Shown here: piece by piece, positions 1 through 5,836 of the stretch
Layout of the letters: every line of letters starts with the position of its first letter
Numbering within the stretch: the stretch's first letter is position 1
DNA from: Burkholderiales bacterium
GTDB taxonomy: Bacteria > Pseudomonadota > Gammaproteobacteria > Burkholderiales > Burkholderiaceae_D
Assembly: GCA_028868455.1 (NCBI GenBank)
Contig: JAGWUK010000150.1
Span: 1 to 7,034 of the forward strand
Direction of reading: 5' to 3'
Length of the DNA stretch: 7,034 nucleotides
The notes under the pieces: generated by a model
What the model was told of the DNA's origin: nothing
Database searches by the model: none
Seen by the model: only the letters and a program-made list of their open reading frames with translations
Position numbers and translations under genes: made by a program

Positions 1-316
1 ATTTGCGCAGACAACTGGCGTCGACGATTTTGACGTGCGCAATGGTCTCGATAATGCCAGTATGGTCAGCCTGTTTTCCTGGAGCGAGACGCAGTTTTTA
101 CGCTTGCTGGAAGGTAGCCCTATCCGTCGCATCGGGCATGAGCGCTGGTTGCGTAATCTGGCGGTCGGTCTGGGGAATGCGGCGGTCAGTCTGCGTGGTG
201 ACGCGCATATCATCGCGGCTCTGCAAGCGCGGCTGGCGCATCCGTCAGACATGGTGCGCGACCATGTGCAATGGGCGCTGGCGCAGCATGGCGTCGTCTG
301 CAATACGCCCGCATGA
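1..316 (+). CDS. queG: Epoxyqueuosine reductase QueG, C-terminal fragment
   Basis: This is the 3' end of a gene that begins before the window. The frame opens at base 2 and runs 104 residues to a TGA at 314-316. QueG is the cobalamin- and iron-sulfur-dependent enzyme that reduces epoxyqueuosine to queuosine at tRNA position 34, in the cytoplasm. The visible part is the C-terminal HEAT-like helical region: the stretch with VRNGLD, then LFSWSE, EGSPIRRIGHERWLRNLAV and LGNA, and a closing HPSDMVRDHVQWAL helix. This order and wording are typical of proteobacterial QueG. The cofactor-binding domains lie outside the window. The gene converges on the AEC permease gene with 14 bases between stop codons and has no visible link to dicarboxylate transport. 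The family call is firm. Completeness of the N-terminal part cannot be judged. Confidence 0.92.
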   Translation, partial: FAQTTGVDDFDVRNGLDNASMVSLFSWSETQFLRLLEGSPIRRIGHERWLRNLAVGLGNAAVSLRGDAHIIAALQARLAHPSDMVRDHVQWALAQHGVVCNTPA

Positions 317-330
317 ATGCAGGCATGGCC

Positions 331-1230
331 TCAATGAGTAATGTGCACCAGCGACAACCAGAACGGTAAAGTCAGCACCGACAACACGGTGCTGGCAGAG
401 ATCAGGAACGCGACAAACGCACCATTGCCACCCATGCGTGCTGCCAGCACATAGGCGCTGGAAGCCGTGGGCAGGGCGCAAAACAAAACGAGAATTTGCA
501 ATTGCAATAGCGGCAGTTGCAGCCAGCGTCCGAGCAGCAAGGCGATCAAAGGCAGCAGCATTAATTTGATGGTCAGAAAATACGTTGCGATGCCCTTGGC
601 TTCGTGCAAGGCCGACAAACGCATGCCGGCGCCGACGGCCAGCAAGCCCAGCGCGATAGAGGCATTGCCCAGTCTGGCCAGCGTGGCATTCACACCTTCC
701 GGCAAAGTCAGATGCAGCAGGCTGCACAACACGCCGCTGGCAGTGCCGATGACCAGCGGATTGCTGGCGATCTCTTTCAGCAGGCGACCGCTGTTATGTG
801 CCAGCGCATACACGGCCGCCATATTGCACAAGGGCACCAGAAAACCGATCAGCAAAGCCATCAAGGCCGTGCCTTGTTCCCCTGCCAGCCGCGACGCCAG
901 TGCCAGCGCGATATACGAATTAAAACGAAACGCGGTTTGTACACCGGATTCAAAAATCCTTGGCCCGCTGCGAAATAGAAAGCGCGCCAGCCAGCCCAGC
1001 AACATGCCGCTGGCGGTCGCAAACAGGGCGACTTGCAATAAACGACCGGTGGCCTGAAAGTCAAAGTGCGTACGCGAGGTCGTATAAAACAGCAGCGCCG
1101 GAAACATGATGTAGTAAACGATTTTTTCGACCCCGGCCCAAAAATGGCCGCCCCAGTGCGCCATGCGCGCCAGCACAAAGCCCAGCAGGATTAAAGTGAA
1201 ATCGGGGATCAGGAGCGTGAAAATTGACAT
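331..1230 (-). CDS. AEC (auxin efflux carrier) family permease, substrate unknown
   Basis: This encodes a 299-residue inner-membrane protein, the usual length for bacterial AEC transporters, with about ten hydrophobic segments (roughly residues 5-22, 36-52, 63-86, 98-115, 121-143, 159-177, 186-205, 217-235, 241-262 and 270-294). Family hallmarks are FRFNSYIALALA (near 101-112), SNPLVIGTASG (near 156-166) and LPTASSAYVLAARMGG (near 253-268). The last two correspond to the broken-helix regions of the two five-helix repeats. The ATG at 1230 is the natural start because the first membrane segment follows within five residues, although no clear Shine-Dalgarno sequence precedes it. Characterised bacterial relatives include malonate/malate-type carriers (MdcF group), so a carboxylate substrate is plausible but inferred. 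The gene lies 97 bases downstream of dctR on the same strand, so it may be read from the dctSR promoter or from its own promoter in the AT-rich gap. No terminator separates it from convergent queG. Confidence 0.88.
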   Translation of the reverse strand: MSIFTLLIPDFTLILLGFVLARMAHWGGHFWAGVEKIVYYIMFPALLFYTTSRTHFDFQATGRLLQVALFATASGMLLGWLARFLFRSGPRIFESGVQTAFRFNSYIALALASRLAGEQGTALMALLIGFLVPLCNMAAVYALAHNSGRLLKEIASNPLVIGTASGVLCSLLHLTLPEGVNATLARLGNASIALGLLAVGAGMRLSALHEAKGIATYFLTIKLMLLPLIALLLGRWLQLPLLQLQILVLFCALPTASSAYVLAARMGGNGAFVAFLISASTVLSVLTLPFWLSLVHITH

Positions 1231-1238
1231 ACTGGTGC

Positions 1239-1300
1239 GGAGTATATTTAATGGTCGCTTTATTCATGCGCGGTTGAATGCATAAAAAAGCATATACTCC
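1239..1300. repeat. 9-bp inverted repeat in the dctR-AEC permease gap
   Basis: GGAGTATAT (1239-1247) and its exact complement ATATACTCC (1292-1300) flank 44 bases in the 97-base gap between the response regulator and the permease gene. Inside them, TTCAT-type arms (ATTCA/TGAAT on the minus strand) can form a further 5-bp stem. In a minus-strand transcript the outer arms could pair, with the 3' arm ending about 8 bases before the permease ATG. The repeat is seen directly. A role in operator binding, attenuation or translation control is inference. The gap is AT-rich and probably also holds any permease promoter, but I cannot pick a convincing -35/-10 pair. Confidence 0.4.
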
Positions 1301-1327
1301 CACTAACACTGAATATCGTTGAAATCG

Positions 1328-1918
1328 TTATTTAAGCAGGCCGGCCAGTTCCACTGCGGTCTTGACCTGCATCTTGTCAAAAATATGCGCGCGATGCACT
1401 TCCACCGTGCGCATGCTGATGCCGAGCTGATCGGCGATGACCTTGTTCATTTTGCCGAGCAGGATCAGGTCCAGCACTTCTCGTTCGCGCGTGGATAAGG
1501 TTGCCAGCCTTTCCAGAATGACGGCATTGGAACCGGCTTCACGCGATTGCGCCAGCGCTTCCTGTACGCGATCCATCAATTTATTGTCGTTGAACGGCTT
1601 TTCAAAAAAATCAAATCCGCCGCGCTTCAGCGTATCGACAGCCATCGGCACATCACCGTGACCAGTCAGAAAAATCACCGGCAAGCGCCTGGTCAGGTTT
1701 CTGCTGGCCAGCAGGTCAAACAGGCTGATGCCGCTCAGGCCCGGCATACGCACATCGAGCAAAACACAATCGCCATCAGTGGCAAAGCTGAAAGGGCGGT
1801 TCAACGCCAGCAAAAATTTCTCTGCGCTGTCGTAGGTCTTGCAGTCGATCTGGCGCGATTGCGCCAGCCAGGATAAAGCGTCACGAATGACCTCTTCATC
1901 GTCGATGATGTGCAGCAT
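1328..1918 (-). CDS. dctR: FixJ/NarL-type response regulator, DctR-like
   Basis: This is a 196-residue cytoplasmic two-component response regulator. The receiver domain (about 1-118) shows the acidic pair D6/D7, phosphoacceptor D55 in CVLLDVRMPG, switch residue T85 in VIFLTGHGD, and K107 in EKPF. A LuxR/FixJ helix-turn-helix domain follows (about 138-196), with LSTREREVLDL and the recognition-helix region ISMRTVEVHRAHIFDKM. There is no sigma-54 AAA+ domain, so this is the Rhodobacter-type DctR and not an NtrC-like DctD. The start at 1918 is chosen because AGGAG lies 5 bases upstream and the receiver beta-1 strand follows at once. A longer frame reaches an ATG at 1954 (208 residues) without a good ribosome site. 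The kinase gene lies 115 bases upstream on the same strand, and the likely target operon dctPQM is divergent from the pair. The dctR name rests on family and context. Confidence 0.9.
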   Translation of the reverse strand: MLHIIDDEEVIRDALSWLAQSRQIDCKTYDSAEKFLLALNRPFSFATDGDCVLLDVRMPGLSGISLFDLLASRNLTRRLPVIFLTGHGDVPMAVDTLKRGGFDFFEKPFNDNKLMDRVQEALAQSREAGSNAVILERLATLSTREREVLDLILLGKMNKVIADQLGISMRTVEVHRAHIFDKMQVKTAVELAGLLK

Positions 1919-1923
1919 GTTGT

Positions 1924-1928
1924 CTCCT
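1924..1928 (-). promoter_or_regulatory. Shine-Dalgarno site of dctR
   Basis: On the minus strand AGGAG stands 5 bases before the ATG at 1918. It decides the start in favour of the 196-residue product over the in-frame ATG at 1954, which has only a weak upstream context. Confidence 0.8.
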
Positions 1929-2033
1929 GTGGGGGCGGTCTGGTCTATGGGCATGTGGCTGAAATCAACGCCGCCAGATGCCGTGCCAGCCTCTCATTAT
2001 CTACGAATCTTTCATTTGCGCCGGATTGGCTTG

Positions 2034-4043
2034 TCAGCCGTCCGTTGATGGCTCCTTCTGGTCTGTTTGGGTTGCGCGGTAAGCAGGTAGCTCAAACCGG
2101 AAAATCGTCCCGCCCAAGGGGTTGTCGCTGTGCGATAACTGGCCGCCATGAAACTCAATCGCGGTGCGGCAGATGTTTAATCCCATTCCCATACCGGTCG
2201 ATTTGGTCGAGAAAAACGGTGAAAACAATTGCTCGGCAACCTCGGTCGGGATGCCATGTCCGCGATCGATCACTTCCACGAACAGGTTTTGCGTCGCGTC
2301 ATCGAGGCCGGTCCGGATGCGCAAAGTTCTTTGCGCCAGCGGCGTGCTTTGCATGGCTTCGATTGCATTGCGCGTCAGATTCAGCAATACCTGTTCGAGC
2401 AGCACCTTGTCGGCCAGCACGGGCGGCAAGATGGCCGCCAGTTCCCAACGCAGCGTGACCTGGCCGGTCTTGGCCTGCAGATCCACCAACGGCATGACGC
2501 TATGGATCAGATCGGACAATTGCACGGCTTCGCGGCTGGGTTCGCGTTTTTTCACAAATTCATGCACGCTGCGGATAATGTGCCCGGCGCGTTGCGCCTG
2601 CTTGTTGGCTTTTTCCAGCGCTGATTTCAGCAAGGACTGATCGACTTGCCCGGCATTGAGTAAATTGATGGCGCCGGTCGTGTAGCTGGAAATCGCTGCC
2701 AGCGGTTGATTCAGTTCGTGTGCCAGCATCGAGGCAATCTCGCCCATCGATGCAAGATGCGCACTGGCATGCAGTTTTTCTTCTTGTTGTCGCGTCAGTT
2801 CCTGCGCCCGCTTGAGTTCAGAAATATCGAGGATAGAACTCATCCAGCCAGTTTGCTGACCGCGCTCATTGATCAGCGGCGATTCGTAAATCAGCACCGG
2901 AATGCGCTTGCCGCTGGCATGCTGGTAAATGGTTTCAAAACCTTCTGCCGGCACCGTTCCTTCCAGCAAACGCGTAAAGCGTTGCTGATATTCGTGCAGT
3001 GCTTCCGGCGCCCAGTAGGGCATGGGTGGCACGCGTCCGATGATTTGTTCTGCGGGATAACCGATCATGCGGCAAAACGCCGGATTCACGTAAGTCAGCC
3101 GGCCTTCCATGTCGCGCGCGCGCAGGCCGGTGACCAGAGAATTTTCCATCGCCGTGCGAAAGGTCACTTGCTGACGCAAGGCGACTTCGGCTGCCAGTCG
3201 GCGGTTGATGTCGCGCCACAATGCGGCCAGACTCCAGATCAGTCCCAGCGACAACAGGATGACCGTCAGCACCAAAAGATTCGACAATAATTTCGGTTCG
3301 CTCTTGGTGCTGTTGGTATGCAGGAATAACTGCAACTCCGGTAATTCCAGTGCGCGATTATGTGTGTACACATTTTTACCTGCGCCACCGGCCGCGCGAT
3401 TTGCATACACTTTTTCGTCGGCATCGACCAGCGAAATTTCATTGTCCTGCGCAAACCACCACGGGACCAACTCTTCCAGAATACCGGTAGCGCGATAGCT
3501 GATGACGATGCTGCCGAAGTGCTGGTTTTCCTTGATCAGTGGAATTTGGCAATAGATCAGATAGGCGTTCTTGACATTGGGTTCCGGTGCCGGTTGCAGG
3601 CAGCGCGTGCGACTGTTGATTTCGTTGATGCTGGGGTCGATGCGCGACAGCGTGCTGCTTTCCTGGGGAGGAATACTCAGGTCGGAGGTCGACGCCAGAA
3701 CTTCGCCGTTGGTGCCGAACCAGACGATGCGCTGGATTTCGTGATTGTTTTTGAGCAGCGTACGAAAGCGTTGCAGTGCGATGTCGGCAGGAATTCTGTG
3801 CGCCATGATTTCGCTGCCGATCTGCTTTAAGGTTTCATCGGTGCGGTTTAATTGAAACTGTATGGCTTGTTCCACCCACAGCGTATCGGCGATCAATTGC
3901 TCCTGACGCTCATTGGCTTCCATGTGCTGAGCCTGCCACGGCAGCCAGATCAAGGTTGCCAGAAACAGCGACACCAGCAGGATCGGCAAGATCCAGCGCC
4001 ACTTTTGATTCGGCCACGCCTGGGTTTTATAGAAAGTCCTCAT
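2034..4043 (-). CDS. dctS: Membrane PAS sensor histidine kinase, DctS-like
   Basis: This encodes a 669-residue inner-membrane sensor kinase. The first membrane helix lies at about 15-36 and the second at about 253-275, enclosing a periplasmic sensor region of about 215 residues. A PAS domain (about 294-412, with YVNPAFCRMIGY and PPMPYW) follows, and then a short coiled linker. The HisKA helix has H442 in AHELNQPLAA. The HATPase domain shows the N box LLNLTRNAIEAM (N559), the G1 box VIDRGHGIP (D593), and FSPFFSTK with TGMGMGLNICR, so catalysis looks intact. Architecture and partner match Rhodobacter DctS, the C4-dicarboxylate sensor. It would autophosphorylate on H442 and pass phosphate to DctR encoded just downstream. 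The ATG at 4043 is chosen because it gives a short basic N-terminus before helix 1. The frame runs on to a TTG at 4121 (695 residues), and neither start has a good Shine-Dalgarno sequence. Ligand identity is inferred from context. Confidence 0.9.
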   Translation of the reverse strand: MRTFYKTQAWPNQKWRWILPILLVSLFLATLIWLPWQAQHMEANERQEQLIADTLWVEQAIQFQLNRTDETLKQIGSEIMAHRIPADIALQRFRTLLKNNHEIQRIVWFGTNGEVLASTSDLSIPPQESSTLSRIDPSINEINSRTRCLQPAPEPNVKNAYLIYCQIPLIKENQHFGSIVISYRATGILEELVPWWFAQDNEISLVDADEKVYANRAAGGAGKNVYTHNRALELPELQLFLHTNSTKSEPKLLSNLLVLTVILLSLGLIWSLAALWRDINRRLAAEVALRQQVTFRTAMENSLVTGLRARDMEGRLTYVNPAFCRMIGYPAEQIIGRVPPMPYWAPEALHEYQQRFTRLLEGTVPAEGFETIYQHASGKRIPVLIYESPLINERGQQTGWMSSILDISELKRAQELTRQQEEKLHASAHLASMGEIASMLAHELNQPLAAISSYTTGAINLLNAGQVDQSLLKSALEKANKQAQRAGHIIRSVHEFVKKREPSREAVQLSDLIHSVMPLVDLQAKTGQVTLRWELAAILPPVLADKVLLEQVLLNLTRNAIEAMQSTPLAQRTLRIRTGLDDATQNLFVEVIDRGHGIPTEVAEQLFSPFFSTKSTGMGMGLNICRTAIEFHGGQLSHSDNPLGGTIFRFELPAYRATQTDQKEPSTDG

Positions 4044-4078
4044 GAGCGTAGTGTAATGCACTGTGATGGTGCCGGTGT

Positions 4079-4091
4079 CGCTGTGACAGCG
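4079..4091. repeat. Inverted repeat CGCTGT-G-ACAGCG, candidate operator
   Basis: These are perfect 6-bp arms around a single central base, in the divergent intergenic region. The repeat abuts the inverted repeat at 4092-4107 and includes the second copy of a CTGTGA motif. NarL/FixJ-family regulators often bind inverted repeats near their target promoters, so DctR binding is a reasonable guess. The symmetry is seen; the function is not. Confidence 0.4.
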
Positions 4092-4107
4092 TTGTGGTTT
4101 TCCACAA
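4092..4107. repeat. Inverted repeat TTGTGG-TTTT-CCACAA, candidate operator
   Basis: These are perfect 6-bp arms around four T residues. The repeat ends directly before the candidate -35 hexamer of the dctP promoter (4108-4113), a typical position for an activator contacting RNA polymerase. It is the best candidate DctR site in the window. The sequence could also form a small hairpin if transcribed, but no T-tract follows it, so a terminator is unlikely. Confidence 0.45.
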
Positions 4108-4136
4108 TTGCACCATTTCAAGGCTTTCGCGAGAAT
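4108..4136 (+). promoter_or_regulatory. Weak candidate sigma-70 promoter for dctPQM
   Basis: TTGCAC (4108-4113) and GAGAAT (4131-4136) are separated by 17 bases. They match the consensus hexamers at about 3/6 and 4/6 positions. A weak core with an adjacent upstream palindrome is what an activator-dependent promoter would look like. By chance alone such a match is not rare, so this is tentative. Confidence 0.25.
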
Positions 4137-4158
4137 CTCTCAAAATTCAAATTTAACC

Positions 4159-4163
4159 AGGAG
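4159..4163 (+). promoter_or_regulatory. Shine-Dalgarno site of dctP
   Basis: AGGAG lies 6 bases before the ATG at 4170. With the signal peptide beginning at that ATG, it settles the start, although the same frame stays open upstream to 3852 over the antisense of dctS. Confidence 0.85.
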
Positions 4164-4169
4164 ACCGCA

Positions 4170-5174
4170 ATGAAAATCAAATCTGTTTTGTTTTCCCTTT
4201 TGGCAGCATCCCTCGTCAGCGGCGCAGCGTTTGCGCAGGCACCGATCGTCATCAAGTTCAGCCACGTCGTTGCCGGTGACACCCCGAAAGGCAAAGCTGC
4301 CGAGCGCTTCAAGGAACTCGCTGAAAAAGCCACACATGGCCGCGTCAAGGTTGAGCTGTATCCAAACAGCACACTGTATAAAGATAAGGAAGAACTCGAA
4401 GCCCTGCAACTTGGCGCCGTGCAAATGCTGGCACCATCGCTCGCAAAGTTCGGCCCGCTGGGCGTGAAAGAATTTGAAGTATTCGATTTACCTTATATTT
4501 TCCCATCCAAAGACGTGTTGTACGCAGTAACCGAAGGCCCTATCGGCAAATCCCTGTTGAAAAAACTGGAACCGAAAGGCATCACTGGCCTGGCGTTCTG
4601 GGACAATGGTTTTAAAGTCATGTCGGCAAACAAACCTATCCATCTGCCGACCGACATGAAAGGCCTGAAACTGCGCATCCAGTCATCCAAAGTGCTTGAC
4701 GCTCAAATGCGTGCACTCGGTGCCAATCCGCAAGTATTGGCCTTCTCCGAGGTGTATCAGGCCTTGCAGACCGGCGTGGTTGACGGCACAGAAAATCCGC
4801 CATCCAATCTGTACACGCAAAAAATGCACGAAGTACAAAAATATGTGGCAGTAACCCGTCACGGCTATCTCGGTTATGCCGTCATCGTGAACAAGAAGTT
4901 CTGGGATGGTCTGCCAGCCGATATCCGTGGCGAACTTGAAGGCGCGATGAAATCCGCAACGCAATATGCGAATGCGATTGCGCAGCAAGAAAATGACAAG
5001 GCGCTCGAAGAAGTAAAAAAATCGGGCAAAACAACGGTCATCACGCTGACGCCTAAAGAACAGGAAGCCTGGCGCCAAGCCCTGAAACCTGTGCAAAAGC
5101 AGATGGAAGGCCGGATCGGTAAAGACCTGATCGACAGCGTCAATAAAGAAGCAGCGAAGCTCGGCTTCAAGTAA
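4170..5174 (+). CDS. dctP: TRAP transporter periplasmic C4-dicarboxylate-binding protein DctP
   Basis: This encodes a 334-residue precursor of the extracytoplasmic solute receptor of a TRAP transporter. A Sec signal peptide covers residues 1-22: a basic start MKIK, a hydrophobic core, and a likely AFA|QA cleavage site. The mature protein shows family features in order: IKFSHVVAGDTPKGKAAERF (29-48), YPNSTLYKDKEELEALQLG (64-82), FDLPYIFP (105-112), GLAFWDNGFKVM (140-151), then KGLKLRIQSS (164-173). In that last motif R169 sits where TRAP receptors use an arginine to hold the substrate carboxylate. VDGTENPPSN follows at 204-213. These motifs are those of the C4-dicarboxylate (succinate/fumarate/malate) DctP group. 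The receptor would deliver substrate to DctQM in the inner membrane. It leads the operon, with a strong ribosome site before it and a stem-loop after it, consistent with receptor being made in excess of the membrane subunits. Confidence 0.95.
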   Translation: MKIKSVLFSLLAASLVSGAAFAQAPIVIKFSHVVAGDTPKGKAAERFKELAEKATHGRVKVELYPNSTLYKDKEELEALQLGAVQMLAPSLAKFGPLGVKEFEVFDLPYIFPSKDVLYAVTEGPIGKSLLKKLEPKGITGLAFWDNGFKVMSANKPIHLPTDMKGLKLRIQSSKVLDAQMRALGANPQVLAFSEVYQALQTGVVDGTENPPSNLYTQKMHEVQKYVAVTRHGYLGYAVIVNKKFWDGLPADIRGELEGAMKSATQYANAIAQQENDKALEEVKKSGKTTVITLTPKEQEAWRQALKPVQKQMEGRIGKDLIDSVNKEAAKLGFK

Positions 5175-5190
5175 TTCCCCCCTCAACCTT

Positions 5191-5232
5191 GACCGGTTGC
5201 ATCAGATGATTAGTCATCTGTCGCAACCGGTT
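5191..5232 (+). terminator. Intercistronic stem-loop after dctP (attenuator or 3'-stabilising hairpin)
   Basis: Seventeen bases after the dctP stop, ACCGGTTGC (5192-5200) pairs with GCAACCGGT (5223-5231), and CAGATGA (5203-5209) pairs with TCATCTG (5214-5220). The loop is TTAG, a 2x2 mismatch separates the two helices, and a G-U pair extends the base. That gives 16 Watson-Crick pairs. No run of T follows, so this is not a classical Rho-independent terminator. Partial termination, or protection of the upstream dctP message from 3' decay, is the usual explanation for such hairpins after binding-protein genes. The structure is certain on paper; the function is inferred. Confidence 0.6.
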
Positions 5233-5274
5233 GTCGTATGTGGCCTCTAGTAAATATGCTTCTTAGCAACACTC

Positions 5275-5280
5275 AGGAGA
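5275..5280 (+). promoter_or_regulatory. Shine-Dalgarno site of dctQ
   Basis: AGGAGA is followed by two consecutive ATG codons at 5282 and 5285. The AGGAG core lies 5 bases from the second ATG but only 2 from the first, so initiation at 5285 is favoured, matching the 5-6 base spacing at dctR and dctP. Confidence 0.75.
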
Positions 5281-5284
5281 TATG

Positions 5285-5836
5285 ATGAAATTCCTTGATC
5301 ACCTCGAAGAATGGTTGATCGCCAGCTTGATGGGCGCGGCAACCATCGTGATTTTTGTGGCGGTGATACATCGCTATTTGTCCGGTATGCCGATTCCGTG
5401 GTTGCAGGACGAACTACTGAAACTCAATACCAGCTGGGCACAAGAGCTGACGATTTATATGTTCGTCTGGATGGCCAAGTTCGGTGCGGCGTATGGCGTG
5501 CGTACCGGCATCCACGTCGGCGTCGACGTGCTGATCAATAAACTCAAGCCTTCACGCCGCAATCAGTTCATCGTCATCGGTTTGCTGGCGGGTGCTTTGT
5601 TCACCGGCATCGTCGGTACTCTGGGTGCGCGTTTTGTCTGGGAAATCGCACATACCGACCAGGTTTCTGCCGATATGGAAATTCCTATGTGGTGGGTGTA
5701 CATGGCGATTCCGCTGGGCTCATATCTGATGTGTTTCCGTTTTCTGCAAGTGACCTGGCATTTTATTAAAACCGGCGAATTGCCAAAACACGACCACTCG
5801 CATGTGGAAGGTCTGGATGAAGAGGTGCAAGCATGA
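5285..5836 (+). CDS. dctQ: TRAP transporter small permease subunit DctQ
   Basis: This encodes a 183-residue inner-membrane protein (184 if the preceding ATG at 5282 is used), with four hydrophobic helices at roughly 11-31, 50-70, 94-118 and 133-157. That is the DctQ topology. The signature block is SWAQELTIYMFVWMAKFGAAYGV (50-72) followed by GIHVGVDVL (75-83), characteristic of the C4-dicarboxylate DctQ group. DctQ pairs with DctM to form the membrane part of the transporter, and with DctP drives ion-coupled uptake. A hydrophilic segment between helices 1 and 2 (about 34-49, with IPWLQDELLKLN) and a C-terminal tail rich in His and acidic residues (KHDHSHVEGLDEE, 168-180) stand out. The gene sits 110 bases after dctP and overlaps dctM by four bases, so the two membrane subunits are probably translationally coupled. 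Confidence 0.94.
   Translation: MKFLDHLEEWLIASLMGAATIVIFVAVIHRYLSGMPIPWLQDELLKLNTSWAQELTIYMFVWMAKFGAAYGVRTGIHVGVDVLINKLKPSRRNQFIVIGLLAGALFTGIVGTLGARFVWEIAHTDQVSADMEIPMWWVYMAIPLGSYLMCFRFLQVTWHFIKTGELPKHDHSHVEGLDEEVQA
5822..5836 (+). promoter_or_regulatory. dctQ-dctM ATGA overlap with dctM ribosome site
   Basis: The dctQ stop TGA (5834-5836) overlaps the dctM start ATG (5833-5835). A GAGGTG motif at 5822-5827 ends 5 bases before the dctM ATG. This arrangement favours translational coupling and near-equal output of the two membrane subunits. Confidence 0.8.

Larger units (their letters stand above)
4044..4169. promoter_or_regulatory. Divergent dctS / dctPQM control region
   Basis: This 126-base stretch lies between the start codons of dctS (-) and dctP (+) and must carry the promoter of the TRAP operon, and probably that of dctSR. 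It contains two abutting perfect inverted repeats (4079-4091 and 4092-4107), a CTGTGA motif repeated exactly 20 bases apart (4061 and 4081), a weak -35/-10 candidate toward dctP, and the dctP ribosome site. I saw no sigma-54 (GG-N10-GC type) promoter, which fits a FixJ-type regulator. I could not identify a convincing promoter toward dctS. Confidence 0.6.

Noticed and set aside
317..330. Terminator between convergent queG and the AEC gene
   Set aside because: The gap is only 14 bases and no GC-rich stem with a T-tract is visible there or in the adjoining ends.
467..1057. 196-codon plus-strand open frame opposite the AEC permease
   Set aside because: The minus-strand permease has clear family motifs and regular membrane helices; the plus-strand product has none.
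1919..1954. Longer DctR starting at ATG 1954
   Set aside because: It adds 12 residues before the receiver domain and lacks a good ribosome site, whereas ATG 1918 has AGGAG at ideal spacing.
2706..3290. 194-codon plus-strand open frame, and similar frames at 2164-2640 and 3360-3830, opposite dctS
   Set aside because: They are antisense to the PAS, HisKA and sensor domains of dctS and show no domain of their own.
3852..4169. Extended N-terminus for dctP starting at 3852
   Set aside because: It would place 106 residues before a textbook signal peptide, run antisense to dctS, and ignore the strong AGGAG before the ATG at 4170.
4044..4169. Sigma-54 promoter upstream of dctP
   Set aside because: No TGGCAC-N5-TTGC-like pair with conserved GG and GC at correct spacing was found on either strand, and the regulator is not NtrC-type.
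4683..5186. 167-codon minus-strand open frame opposite dctP
   Set aside because: It is antisense to a well-supported binding-protein gene, with composition reflecting the complement of Lys/Glu codons.
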